The translations under genes and the position numbers were made by a program. The notes under the pieces were generated by a model. The model saw only the letters and a program-made list of their open reading frames with translations. It was not told where the DNA came from and searched no databases. From NCBI RefSeq assembly GCF_008923245.1, contig NZ_WBOS01000001.1:186001-250000 (forward strand): a DNA stretch of 64,000 nucleotides, in the 5' to 3' direction. Positions 24,903-33,646 of the stretch are shown one piece after another. Positions within the stretch are counted from its first letter, which is position 1. Every line of letters begins with the position of its first letter. The DNA comes from Cytobacillus depressus. Its GTDB lineage: Bacteria; Bacillota; Bacilli; Bacillales; Cytobacillaceae.

Positions 24903-25484
24903 TTATTTAACTGGTACAAGCAGTGTAAAGCGAATATCATCATTTTCTAAATCAAACTCATCAACTTTTACATGAATATCGCTTTTTAATTTCATTTTTT
25001 GCAATGAAACATAAATATTTTCTGCGTTTGGCTGAATTGTTACCCACTCAGGAAGCTTGTATTTATCCCGAACAAACTTCAAAACGTACGATACTGGCAG
25101 CTGGAGCTTCCCTACGGATATTGATTTTTGCTGGAGCAATATATCGCCATTATCTAAGGCGATGGGCTCAAAAGCAAGCTTCATTTGAATTTCCTGGCTA
25201 AAGACCGGAATCGTGCCATATAATTCCACGTATTTACCTAAAACGACTTGGTAATGTATCGGTCCTGTTAATCCTTCCTTTTCAAGGTAATGATTAATGA
25301 CTTGATTTAAATCCTCTTTCTCTGCTTGAATTTTTAATGGGACATATGATCCCGAAACCATTTTTTGATTCTCCACTGCTTCATCTTTAATAGGAGCTTT
25401 TACAGCTGTGACTAAAGCCACAACGATAATGATATTCATCCCTAGTAAAAGGAAAAAGAATATTTTCCATTTTTGTTTCATCAA
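24903..25484 (-). CDS. ypmS: YpmS family membrane-anchored protein
   Basis: 193 residues: one N-terminal membrane anchor (about 7-28), then an extracytoplasmic beta-rich domain (VPLKIQAEKEDLNQVINHYLEKEG, PVSYVLKFVRDKY, PEWVTIQPNAENIYVSL). It matches YpmS by features and by position after ypmR. The role is unknown; the fold may bind lipid or polymer. The start overlaps the ypmR stop by four bases, so they are translated together. Confidence 0.85.
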   Translation of the reverse strand: MMKQKWKIFFFLLLGMNIIIVVALVTAVKAPIKDEAVENQKMVSGSYVPLKIQAEKEDLNQVINHYLEKEGLTGPIHYQVVLGKYVELYGTIPVFSQEIQMKLAFEPIALDNGDILLQQKSISVGKLQLPVSYVLKFVRDKYKLPEWVTIQPNAENIYVSLQKMKLKSDIHVKVDEFDLENDDIRFTLLVPVK

Positions 25485-26317
25485 TATTTCTCTCCATTCC
25501 CCACTGTATAAAATCTTTCTGTTATCTTATTTAATGCACCCTCTTTTAAAGTTTCATATACACGGTTTGCAATAAGCTCGTATCCTTTATCATTCGGATG
25601 GAAGTAATCAGTATAAAGCAATTCCTCTGAGTTCTTTTGGAAAAGATCATCAATTTCAACAAAATACGTATTTGGATATTTGGCAAGTGTTTTTTTACTT
25701 GTTTTATTCCATTCATCAATAATCACATTAAGCTCGCTAATATTGGCAAACCATTTTAAAAATGGATTATACAGACCAACTAAGACAATGATACCATCAG
25801 GGTTATCCTTCCGTAATTTATTGATTACTTCTTCAAGATTTTCAATGTATTTTTGTTTTTGTTTATGAAACGCCCTAAATTTTAAGTTTGAAAAGTTCTC
25901 CCTAACGACCTGCATCATATCATTTCCGCCGATCGTAACGATCACCATATCTGCCTCTCTTACTGCCGTTTTAATTTTACTAGAGTTCAATCGAGTAAGA
26001 AGCTGATCAGAGCGATTTCCTTTAACACCGAAATTAAAAAAATGAGCACTGCTAATTCCTCTATTATCTTCTAATTTTTCTTTTAAATATGGAATATACC
26101 CACCACTATTTGTACTATCCCCGACACCTTCTGTTAATGAATCTCCAGCGGAGACGATCGTAATATCATGTGGAATAAAGTCTTCTGGTGGCTCTGTTTT
26201 AGTCGTTAGAGCCGTTTGCTTCGCTTGATTAAAATGCCCAATATTCGTGGAGGAAAGCATACTGCAGGATGTCAAAATAAATATGCTGATTAAGAAAATG
26301 GGGAGTTTGAATTTCAA
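25481..26317 (-). CDS. ypmR: YpmR, SGNH/GDSL-type lipoprotein hydrolase
   Basis: 278 residues. A lipoprotein signal ends in LTSC. The SGNH domain starts near residue 53: block I GDSLTEGVGD (Ser), block II Gly (NFGVKGNRSD), block III GGNDM (Asn), block V DYFHPNDKGYE (Asp and His). These enzymes hydrolyse esters, including lipids or acyl groups on polymers, at the outer membrane face. It is coupled to ypmS and follows the Sco gene, the same order I recall in B. subtilis. Confidence 0.9.
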   Translation of the reverse strand: MKFKLPIFLISIFILTSCSMLSSTNIGHFNQAKQTALTTKTEPPEDFIPHDITIVSAGDSLTEGVGDSTNSGGYIPYLKEKLEDNRGISSAHFFNFGVKGNRSDQLLTRLNSSKIKTAVREADMVIVTIGGNDMMQVVRENFSNLKFRAFHKQKQKYIENLEEVINKLRKDNPDGIIVLVGLYNPFLKWFANISELNVIIDEWNKTSKKTLAKYPNTYFVEIDDLFQKNSEELLYTDYFHPNDKGYELIANRVYETLKEGALNKITERFYTVGNGEKY

Positions 26318-26460
26318 GTAATCACCCGCCTTTGTAAAACGTAGAACTTAAAGAAGTAGTGAAGCGTAAAATTTCCGTATACGTTATTATAACACGTTAC
26401 TCTTTATTCAAAACAATTCAACTTTAGGAGGAAAAAACAGGATAATTGAACTAATCAAAA

Positions 26461-26481
26461 GAAAAAAGACCTAAAAGGTCT
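26461..26481 (-). terminator. Terminator at the end of the Sco gene
   Basis: On the minus strand AGACC-TTTTA-GGTCT is followed by TTTTTCTTTT. The stem overlaps the stop codon region. Confidence 0.7.
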
Positions 26482-27061
26482 ATTGTAACGTCTTTATGTC
26501 TTTTATGATTTCATCAAATGGAATGTCATCAAGACCAGAATATAATTTCATAATCTTGCCTTCCTTGTTCACTAAATAAAAATATGTTTGGTGAATGACA
26601 TTTGGATCATTTTCAGGCTTTTTAACTAACGTTTTGAAGTTATCCATAGCAAATTTTTCAATTTCTTCTTGCTTGTATCCAGTTAGAAAATGCCAATTCT
26701 TAAAATCAACATCAAAATATTTAGCGTACTCTGTTAAAACCTTAGGGCTATCAACTTCTGGGTCAATACTAAAAGAAACAAATTCAATATTTTCGATTTT
26801 CTCTTTTTTTGCTAAGTCTTGTAATTTTGCCATATTAAAAGTCATTGGTAGGCAAACATCCGGACAATTCGTATAGATGAAATCAGCAACCCATACTTTT
26901 CCATTCAAATTGGCTAAACTGAGCGAATTGTTTTCGTTATCGGTAAATGTGAAATCAGCGATTGGCCAATTTTTCGCGCCTTTTATTTCCCCTTTGCCGC
27001 AAGCTGACAATCCTACGACAGCTAATATTGCTAAAATTATAGTCAAATACTTAAATCTCAA
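26480..27061 (-). CDS. ypmQ: Sco-family copper chaperone lipoprotein (YpmQ)
   Basis: 193 residues. Lipobox LSAC (Cys near 21) and a thioredoxin-like Sco domain. The copper ligands are visible: CPDVC near residue 66 and His in VIHQTYFY near 156. Sco proteins help assemble the CuA site of cytochrome c oxidase outside the membrane. It precedes ypmR and ypmS but has its own terminator. Confidence 0.92.
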   Translation of the reverse strand: MRFKYLTIILAILAVVGLSACGKGEIKGAKNWPIADFTFTDNENNSLSLANLNGKVWVADFIYTNCPDVCLPMTFNMAKLQDLAKKEKIENIEFVSFSIDPEVDSPKVLTEYAKYFDVDFKNWHFLTGYKQEEIEKFAMDNFKTLVKKPENDPNVIHQTYFYLVNKEGKIMKLYSGLDDIPFDEIIKDIKTLQ

Positions 27062-27160
27062 TTTTATCCGCTCCTCTGCATATTCGACCCTATTCTAGCA
27101 GAGAGAAACGAAAGAAGAAAGAAAAAAGTGTGGCAAACATGTGAAAGATTAGAATATTCC

Positions 27161-28123
27161 TTACGGTTTTCGCATGATTTCATAAAATGATTTAACGAAA
27201 TGATGGTAATTAAATTGTACAGCCACCTTATGAATCTGGTAATCCTTTGATTCAAGATCAGGATTCTTCCTAAAATCCCCAATACTTTGCCCAAATGCAA
27301 TGCCCCTATCTACGACAATTTGGATCGGTACCTCAACATATCTAATTTCTGCACTATCAAGTAATGACCATAATGTAAATAAATCATGCAATGGACTGCC
27401 GCCTATGCCCGGGTTCGACTTTTGATAAAAAGAGTAATAATAATCGACCATCGGTTTAATCAAAAGACCCACTTTATTTTGAGTAGCTTGATAATATTCA
27501 TTCAAAGAATCGATAACTGCAGGTGTAATGATGGCAGACATCGTTACATCTAAAGGTAATACATGAATCTTTTTGTGTGCATTATTGATGAGAATTTTGG
27601 CAGCATACGGATCACCAAAAAAATTAGCCTCTGCAGCAGGTGTCACATTTCCCGGCACATGAAACGCCCCACCCATAATATAAAAATCCTTCACTTTATC
27701 CATCAGCCTTGGAAACAAAATAAAAGCTGTCGCCAGTGAAGATAATCTCCCTACATTTACAATGATGAGATCATTCTTATATTTCTCAATTAATGTTACC
27801 ACTTCATTAAAGTTTTCGAATAAATTTTCGTTTACTTGTAGATTTGGGATAATAGGTCCTAATCCTTCAATCCCGTGAACCTCAGGGACATATACAGGCA
27901 TCTCACCAGTCAAAGGCAATAAAGCACCGCCATATATCTGAAGATCTATCCCTGTCACTTCCTGCAAGTAGGCAGCATTCCTTATTGCCACTTTTCTTGG
28001 TACATTTCCATAATCCGCAACAACGCCAACAATATTAATTTCCGGGCAAAAATCTGCAAATAATATTGCGACAATATCATCAATGCCAAAGTCACTAAAT
28101 AGAAGGACGTTTTTTCTCTTCAT
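27161..28123 (-). CDS. Inosine-uridine nucleoside hydrolase family protein
   Basis: 320 residues. The N-terminal motif is FSDFGIDDIVAIL: two of the usual Ca-binding Asp pairs (DxDxGxDD) are present, but the first Asp is Phe. Other markers: IVNVGRLSSLA, YIMGGAF, EANFFGDPYAA and SPLHDLFTLW (His/Asp near the C-terminus). It should split ribonucleosides into base and ribose, unless the missing Asp changes activity. I have the impression that such a variant subfamily is common in bacilli. The gene is alone. Confidence 0.85.
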   Translation of the reverse strand: MKRKNVLLFSDFGIDDIVAILFADFCPEINIVGVVADYGNVPRKVAIRNAAYLQEVTGIDLQIYGGALLPLTGEMPVYVPEVHGIEGLGPIIPNLQVNENLFENFNEVVTLIEKYKNDLIIVNVGRLSSLATAFILFPRLMDKVKDFYIMGGAFHVPGNVTPAAEANFFGDPYAAKILINNAHKKIHVLPLDVTMSAIITPAVIDSLNEYYQATQNKVGLLIKPMVDYYYSFYQKSNPGIGGSPLHDLFTLWSLLDSAEIRYVEVPIQIVVDRGIAFGQSIGDFRKNPDLESKDYQIHKVAVQFNYHHFVKSFYEIMRKP

Positions 28124-28212
28124 GAAAGATCATCCCCTCCTACAATAAACATATTCAATAGCTATGTTTGTTAAGCAGGTTTTAAACTAAATTTTAGGGG
28201 AGCTCATACAAG

Positions 28213-29826
28213 TTAATCCATTATCGGAACGTAAATTTTGAAAGTTGTTCCTTGCCCATTTTGGCTTTGTACTTCGATCTTTCCTTTCATTCTTTCGATG
28301 ATTTGGTAACAAACCATCATCCCAATGCCCGTTCCTTTTTCTTTTAATGAATAAAAAGCAGTTCCTAATCGCTCTAGCTCCTCCGAACTCATGCCAATCC
28401 CGGTATCGCTAATTTCGAATATTCCATATTTCTCATCTCGATAAACGGCAACTGTTAAAGTACCGCCTTCCTTCATCGCTTCAATCCCGTTTTTTAATAT
28501 ATTGATGAGAACCTGTTTTAACTCACTTAAATTTCCTTTAATAAACACGCCCTCCGTTAATGTAGGCATAACGTTGATGTTCTTAGACATCATCGCATAC
28601 GAGTTCATTAAATCAAGTACTTTCGTAGCCGCTTCTGCTGCGTCCACTTCTTCCACTTGCTCCATATCTGGCTTCGCCAACGAAAGATAATCATTAATGA
28701 TTGTTTCGGCCCTATTCATTTCCTCAATCATAAGCTTTATGTATGTCCGCTCTTCTTCACTCATTTGCTCTTTTGCCAAAAAGATTTGTAAGAAGCCTTT
28801 AACAACTGTCATTGGATTCCTAATTTCATGGGCAACTGATGCCGCCAGCTGCCCGATGGCATTCATTTTTTCTGCTTTTTGAAGTTCACGTTGAATTTTC
28901 GTCTTATGTAAAATTTGTTCCATTTCATCAATAGCTTCTTCAAATCTGTGCATTGTAGCAATATTTTTATTATTTGTGCCAAACTCCTCTGAAGTAGCAG
29001 ATAATCGTTCAAAAAGTAGGGATAATTGACTCGTCATATTGTTAAAGCGCTCAGCAATAACCCCCACGTCATACTGATCAGCGGACTTCAATTTAACATT
29101 AAAGTTTCCATTACTCACTTCATTAAATCCAAAAATAATATCATTCACCGGACTTAATACTTTCCTTAAGCCCTTATTTAAAATAAAGTAACCTATACTC
29201 ATAAGGAGCAAAGACATGCCAATAACATATATTAATATGTTCTTTTGATACTTATTAATGAGAGCCGCATCCATTTTAAAGTTAATAACGCCAACTACCT
29301 CACCTGTTTGCCCAGTAATTGGAACGAATGAAGAGACAAAAAGACCAAAATGATCTTTGTACAGCCCAGTTGCTGTTGCCGCTTTAGTTAATATTGCATC
29401 CTTATAGCTATTTATATATGCACTTTCTGCTGCATAATAAGCCAATGGATGCATATCCGTTTCCTCTGTTCCCCCTGAGCCTGCTAGAATGAAAATATCA
29501 TTTTCATCCGTGAATTCTGGTGAGAGTAGATAAGCATTTGTATGTCGTGCATTTTTATTTACAATTGATAGTTTTTCAGTTATTTGATGAAATAGTGGAT
29601 GTGAATAATCTCTTCTGTTATTCAACTCACTAATATCTTTTGCATCTAAAGTATTATTCCATAGTAAAGACATTTCAGTTACGCGACTTCGCATTTGCTT
29701 TTCCATTTCTTTGGCTTGGAGGATCAGAATTAAACCTGCAGTTGTAACAACAAGAATAAAACTAATGTAAAAAGAGAATAGAAAAGCTTTTTTGGATAAA
29801 GGTAAGTTATTCATTTGATCTTTCAT
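28213..29826 (-). CDS. Orphan membrane sensor histidine kinase
   Basis: 537 residues: membrane segments at about 14-36 and 193-213, an extracytoplasmic sensor of about 155 residues between them (Cache-like by size), HAMP (about 215-270), HisKA with His in ASVAHEIRNPMTVVKGF, and HATPase with N box (NILKNGIEAM), G1 (DTGIGMS) and a short G2 (GTGIGMMV). No response regulator is adjacent. The H-box and HATPase style resemble phosphorelay kinases that feed Spo0F, but this is inference. A palindromic region with promoter-like sequences lies upstream. Confidence 0.88.
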   Translation of the reverse strand: MKDQMNNLPLSKKAFLFSFYISFILVVTTAGLILILQAKEMEKQMRSRVTEMSLLWNNTLDAKDISELNNRRDYSHPLFHQITEKLSIVNKNARHTNAYLLSPEFTDENDIFILAGSGGTEETDMHPLAYYAAESAYINSYKDAILTKAATATGLYKDHFGLFVSSFVPITGQTGEVVGVINFKMDAALINKYQKNILIYVIGMSLLLMSIGYFILNKGLRKVLSPVNDIIFGFNEVSNGNFNVKLKSADQYDVGVIAERFNNMTSQLSLLFERLSATSEEFGTNNKNIATMHRFEEAIDEMEQILHKTKIQRELQKAEKMNAIGQLAASVAHEIRNPMTVVKGFLQIFLAKEQMSEEERTYIKLMIEEMNRAETIINDYLSLAKPDMEQVEEVDAAEAATKVLDLMNSYAMMSKNINVMPTLTEGVFIKGNLSELKQVLINILKNGIEAMKEGGTLTVAVYRDEKYGIFEISDTGIGMSSEELERLGTAFYSLKEKGTGIGMMVCYQIIERMKGKIEVQSQNGQGTTFKIYVPIMD

Positions 29827-29935
29827 AAATCATTCCCCTAATCCTAATAATCTCAACTATGTTACCATTCGACAAAGAAGTTCATTTTTCCTTTTAAATC
29901 ATTTAAATATAACAATATTTGCATAATCATTCAAA

Positions 29936-30000
29936 TTGACATTTAAATGAACCATTCTACTATATCATATATTAATCATTTAATTATGGTATAGTAGAAT
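29936..30000. promoter_or_regulatory. Promoter region with 15-base inverted repeat
   Basis: ATTCTACTATATCAT (29954-29968) and ATGGTATAGTAGAAT (29986-30000) are inverted copies with one mismatch and a 17-base spacer. On the plus strand TGGTATAGT (29987-29995) is an extended -10, and TTGACA (29936-29941) with TACTAT is a second candidate. The mirrored arm offers a similar -10 to the minus strand, toward the kinase gene. A dimeric regulator could bind the pair. Confidence 0.5.
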
Positions 30001-30001
30001 T

Positions 30002-30077
30002 GAGGTCTTAAACCAACACTAACACATTTCCTAGCTAAAAATTCCACACAGCCTAAGCAAATTTGCTTAGGCTTTTT
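30002..30077 (+). ncRNA. Candidate small RNA, about 75 nt
   Basis: A plus-strand promoter ends near 29995, and a perfect terminator palindrome (GCCTAAGCAAA with its complement, 30051-30072) followed by TTTTTT closes the unit. No start codon lies in the roughly 50 bases between. No annotated plus-strand gene is near, and the minus-strand gene next to it has its own terminator, so this hairpin is not explained otherwise. Confidence 0.5.
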
Positions 30078-30090
30078 TCCTGCAGAAAAT

Positions 30091-30120
30091 AAAAATGAGT
30101 ACCGGTTTAGACCGATACTC
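30091..30120 (-). terminator. Terminator of the 98-residue protein gene
   Basis: On the minus strand GAGTA.CGGT pairs with ACCG.TACTC (one mismatch), followed by TTTTTATTTT. Confidence 0.75.
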
Positions 30121-30127
30121 AAAAGGT

Positions 30128-30424
30128 TTAAGCATTATTCTTTAATTCCGGAGTTTTAAACAACTCCTCAAAAACTGGCCATTTTAAAATTCTTTTTAAA
30201 TACTCTCTAAATGAATAGCTTTTCAGTACTTTTGTAGAATCCCTATAAAGAGATGTCATAAAAGTTTGCAAACGGACTTGAATCATGAAATAAAATGGGC
30301 TATTTCTCTCCAATACAGGAATTTCCGTAATCTTAACCTTCTGTCCAACAGCATTTTTGAACTCTAGGCTTTTCAATAGCAAAGTATCAATCCTCTTTTT
30401 TACCCGTTTGACTATATTATACAT
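30128..30424 (-). CDS. Hypothetical basic protein, 98 residues
   Basis: Begins MYNIVKRVKKRIDTLLLKSLEF and is Lys/Arg- and Phe-rich (FYFMIQVRLQTFMTSLYRDSTKVLKSYSFREYL). No signal peptide or clear membrane segment. The ribosome binding site is not strong. Not recognised. The length, codon use and a good terminator suggest a real gene downstream of tatC in the same direction. Confidence 0.55.
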   Translation of the reverse strand: MYNIVKRVKKRIDTLLLKSLEFKNAVGQKVKITEIPVLERNSPFYFMIQVRLQTFMTSLYRDSTKVLKSYSFREYLKRILKWPVFEELFKTPELKNNA

Positions 30425-30514
30425 GAAATCACTATCGAATGGTGTCTCATTATAGATGTATCACAATTTTTTTTGGTCAAATTCGTAATTTGGATTAAAT
30501 ACTTATCCATGCTG

Positions 30515-31273
30515 CTAATTTTCATCCAGCTGCTCAAACTCAGTTTGATCGCCAGTTTCTCTTTCCCTTTTCAATTTCCGTTTAAAAACAATTTTAGATA
30601 AATTGATGCTAATTTCGTATAAGAATAATAACGGAATCGCAACAAGGAAATCTGACATAAAGTCAGGCGGAGAAATGACAACTGCAATGACGATTAAAAC
30701 AAAATAGGCATATTTGCGAATTTTTGAAAGAGCATATGGGTTTAATATCCCTAATGAAGTCAAAAACATGACAACAACTGGCAATTCAAAAAGGACACCA
30801 AATGGGAGTGTCATATGCATAATAAACTGGAAATACTTCTCCGCTGTAAAATTCGTTTCCAGCATCTGCCCTCCTAAGTTAACAAGAAAGTCTAAAACAA
30901 TTGGAAAAATAACAAAATAACCGAAACAAAGACCAACGATAAATAATAAAAATAACGCTGGTATATAGGATAGAGAAATTCTCCGTTCATTTGGCAATAA
31001 GGCAGGCTTAACAAAGAACCATATTTGCAAAGCTAAAACAGGAATGGTTCCAGCAATAGCGATGACAGTTGCAATCATAAAATAAACCCAAATAATGTCA
31101 CTCGGACCAAGCACTATGAGCTTGACAGCTAGATCACGGACAAACCAATGGTAAATTTCCTCAACATATATAAATCCAACTACAAAAAAAATTAAAAAAG
31201 CAGCTACTGAAATAATCAGCCTCTTTCTTAATTCATCCAAATGCTCAACTAAGTTCTGTTCTTTATCTTCCAT
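30515..31273 (-). CDS. tatC: Sec-independent protein translocase TatC
   Basis: 252 residues with six membrane segments. The signature start NLVEHLDELRKRLI and the twin-arginine signal-binding region are present, as are PxxxFELPV-type residues (FGVLFELPVVVMFL). TatC recognises twin-arginine signal peptides and with TatA moves folded proteins across the membrane. GGGAGA lies 5 bases before the ATG. The size is nearer to what I recall for TatCy than TatCd of B. subtilis. A terminator separates it from the upstream tatA. Confidence 0.95.
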   Translation of the reverse strand: MEDKEQNLVEHLDELRKRLIISVAAFLIFFVVGFIYVEEIYHWFVRDLAVKLIVLGPSDIIWVYFMIATVIAIAGTIPVLALQIWFFVKPALLPNERRISLSYIPALFLLFIVGLCFGYFVIFPIVLDFLVNLGGQMLETNFTAEKYFQFIMHMTLPFGVLFELPVVVMFLTSLGILNPYALSKIRKYAYFVLIVIAVVISPPDFMSDFLVAIPLLFLYEISINLSKIVFKRKLKRERETGDQTEFEQLDEN

Positions 31274-31317
31274 TCTGTTCTCCCGATATAACGATGTTAA
31301 ATAAATTCAAATAGATG

Positions 31318-31344
31318 AAAAAAGGCAAGACATAACATCTTGCC
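31318..31344 (-). terminator. Terminator between tatA and tatC
   Basis: On the minus strand GGCAAGA-TGTTATG-TCTTGCC is followed by six T. It begins 4 bases after the tatA stop and ends about 45 bases before the tatC start. Confidence 0.85.
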
Positions 31345-31347
31345 ACC

Positions 31348-31545
31348 TTATTTAATCGTTTTTTTCTTATCGTTATCTTCTAATTCTTCCATAACATCAC
31401 TCGTTAATTCACGAGTTGATTTTTTAAATTCCCTAAGAGTTTGCCCAAAAGCACGGCCAATTTCTGGTAATTTTTTTGGTCCAAATACGATTAATGCTAA
31501 AACAAGAATAAGAATCAATCCAGGAAACCCGATGTTTGAAAGCAT
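31348..31545 (-). CDS. tatA: Sec-independent translocase protein TatA
   Basis: 65 residues: one membrane segment ([18 protein letters not shown]), the conserved [14 protein letters not shown] hinge and amphipathic helix, and a charged tail. TatA forms the pore ring and is needed in excess over TatC. ATG at 31545 is chosen because AAGGAGA lies 6 bases upstream; the longer frame is not supported. Confidence 0.95.
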   Translation of the reverse strand: MLSNIGFPGLILILVLALIVFGPKKLPEIGRAFGQTLREFKKSTRELTSDVMEELEDNDKKKTIK

Positions 31546-31719
31546 AAACATTCTCCTTATTATACGTACTGGCAAATCTAATTTTATTATATAGCTTTTA
31601 TGGCGGCTTGTGGCACTTCTCCACAAAAGTTCATATTTAATTCACAAACCGTCAATAATGATGTCGCTATAAATAAAATTTGAAAGATTTACCTCATTAT
31701 TATAATATTGGTATGTTTA

Positions 31720-32988
31720 TTAAACAAGCAAATGGAAGAGATTGCTGTCATTATTGATTTCCTGATAGGCAAAGCCCTTTTTATTCATTCGGGAAATTAA
31801 GCCAGGATAATCATCTCTATTCTTAAGCTCAATGCCTACTAATGCTGGGCCATTATCTTTATTATTCTTTTTCGTATATTCAAATCTAGTAATATCATCA
31901 TTTGGACCGAGAACTTCATCTAAGAATTCACGCAAAGCTCCGGCACGCTGAGGAAAATTCACAATAAAATAATATAATAGTCCTTCATATAATAAAGATC
32001 TTTCCTTCATTTCTTGCATTCTGCCAATATCATTATTCCCACCGCTAATGACACATACTACATTTTTGCCTTTAATATCATCTTTATATAAATCAAGAGC
32101 TGAAATGGACAGAGCCCCTGCTGGCTCTACGACTATCGCATGCTCATTATATAGTTCAAGGATGGTCGTACATGCCTTCCCCTCTGGTACGAGCACTATA
32201 TCATCCACAAGCTCTTCACAAATATCAAAATTTTTCTCCCCAACACATTTAACTGCTGCTCCATCAATAAATTTATCAATCTCATTTAAAGTAGTGAGAC
32301 ATTTATTCATGAAAGACTCCTGCATCGAAGCTGCACCTGTTGGTTCAACGCCCACCAGCTTCGTTTGCGGTGAGATACTTTTAAAATAAGTGCTAAGTCC
32401 TGACATTAAGCCCCCTCCGCCAATACTGGCAAAAACATAATCAATCGGCTCCTCGCAGTCATTCAAAATTTCCACTGCTACTGTACCTTGACCAGCAATG
32501 ACTCTTTCATCATTAAATGGATGAATAAATGTGCGCTCTTCTTCTTTTGCACAGCTATGGGCTTCAGCATAAGAATCATCAAATGTATCGCCAACTAATA
32601 CAATATCTACAAAGCCTCGACCAAACATTTCAACTTGGCTTACTTTTTGCCTTGGTGTTGTCGCTGGCATAAAGATTTTTCCTCTTACACCTAAATGTTT
32701 GCATGCATATGCTACACCTTGAGCATGATTGCCGGCACTTGCACAAACAACGCCTTTTTCAAGTTCCTCTGTAGTTAAGGATTTTACCGCATAGTATGCC
32801 CCCCTAAGTTTAAAGGAGCGAACATGCTGCAAATCCTCCCTTTTTAAAAAAACATTGCATTCATACTTTTCGGATAGCCGCTCATTTTTTTGCAATGGTG
32901 TATGGGCGACGACATCTTTCAAGTGCTGGTATGCAATTAAAATATCCTCCAAATGCACCCATTTCTTTTTCAATACTTTCTGTTCCAT
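31720..32988 (-). CDS. ilvA: Threonine ammonia-lyase (biosynthetic) IlvA
   Basis: 422 residues. PLP enzyme converting threonine to 2-oxobutanoate, the first step to isoleucine. PLP-binding Lys is in RSFKLRGAYYA (about 60), the phosphate loop is SIGGGGLMSGL, and the C-terminal part (about 330-422) is a single ACT-like regulatory domain (YYFIVNFPQRAGALREFLDEVLG). Length matches the Bacillus type with one regulatory domain. GAGGGTG precedes the ATG. No T-box leader was found upstream. Confidence 0.95.
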   Translation of the reverse strand: MEQKVLKKKWVHLEDILIAYQHLKDVVAHTPLQKNERLSEKYECNVFLKREDLQHVRSFKLRGAYYAVKSLTTEELEKGVVCASAGNHAQGVAYACKHLGVRGKIFMPATTPRQKVSQVEMFGRGFVDIVLVGDTFDDSYAEAHSCAKEEERTFIHPFNDERVIAGQGTVAVEILNDCEEPIDYVFASIGGGGLMSGLSTYFKSISPQTKLVGVEPTGAASMQESFMNKCLTTLNEIDKFIDGAAVKCVGEKNFDICEELVDDIVLVPEGKACTTILELYNEHAIVVEPAGALSISALDLYKDDIKGKNVVCVISGGNNDIGRMQEMKERSLLYEGLLYYFIVNFPQRAGALREFLDEVLGPNDDITRFEYTKKNNKDNGPALVGIELKNRDDYPGLISRMNKKGFAYQEINNDSNLFHLLV

Positions 32989-33123
32989 ATTGTCACCCTC
33001 ACTTCTATACGATTTAATTTGTTAATTATACCACTTGTAAACTTGATTTCAACCGTATAATTTAAAAATTTAGTATTTTTACGATATTCGTTGATAGCAA
33101 CTATAATTACAGCATATAATGCG

Positions 33124-33152
33124 AAAAGACTCCTGTTAACGAGGAGTCTTTT
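33124..33152 (-). terminator. Terminator after dfrA
   Basis: AAAAGACTCCT pairs with AGGAGTCTTTT over seven bases. Confidence 0.85.
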
Positions 33153-33160
33153 CTTTCGGC

Positions 33161-33646
33161 TTATTTTCTATAATAGATTTCAAACTCATAGTCATAAGGA
33201 TTTTTCTCATCTTTGATTCCTTTTTCCTTGGATTTAAGCTCCCATTCAGCCATATTCAAAGCTGGAAAAAAGGTATCTCCATCAAATTCTGCATGTATTC
33301 TCGTTAAATAAAGCCGATCAGCAGCTGTGGTGATGAGCTTAAATATCTCCGCTCCGCCAATAACGAAGACCTCTTCACCCTTTTTCTTACTATACGCAAT
33401 TAACTCATCAACAGAATGAAGCACGGTTACTCCTTCATGAGAAAATTCATGATTGCGAGTCACAACAATATTCTCTCTCCCAGGAAGCGGTTTTCCGATT
33501 GAATCAAAAGTTTTTCTTCCCATCGCAATCGGATGTCCCATTGTCGTTCGTTTAAAAAACTTTAAATCTTCTGGCAGATGCCATGGAAGCTGATTATCTT
33601 TACCGATTACACGGTTATCGTCCATTGCCCAAATTAGGGATATCAT
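33161..33646 (-). CDS. dfrA: Dihydrofolate reductase
   Basis: 161 residues. Reduces dihydrofolate to tetrahydrofolate with NADPH. Visible motifs: [31 protein letters not shown] start, acidic residue region [23 protein letters not shown], and VIGGAEIF. Start overlaps the thyA stop by four bases, so the two are co-translated: thyA produces the dihydrofolate that this enzyme recycles. Confidence 0.96.
   Translation of the reverse strand: MISLIWAMDDNRVIGKDNQLPWHLPEDLKFFKRTTMGHPIAMGRKTFDSIGKPLPGRENIVVTRNHEFSHEGVTVLHSVDELIAYSKKKGEEVFVIGGAEIFKLITTAADRLYLTRIHAEFDGDTFFPALNMAEWELKSKEKGIKDEKNPYDYEFEIYYRK

Noticed and set aside
32989..33120. T-box leader for ilvA
   Set aside because: No AGGGTGGNACCGCG-like T-box sequence and no specifier stem found.
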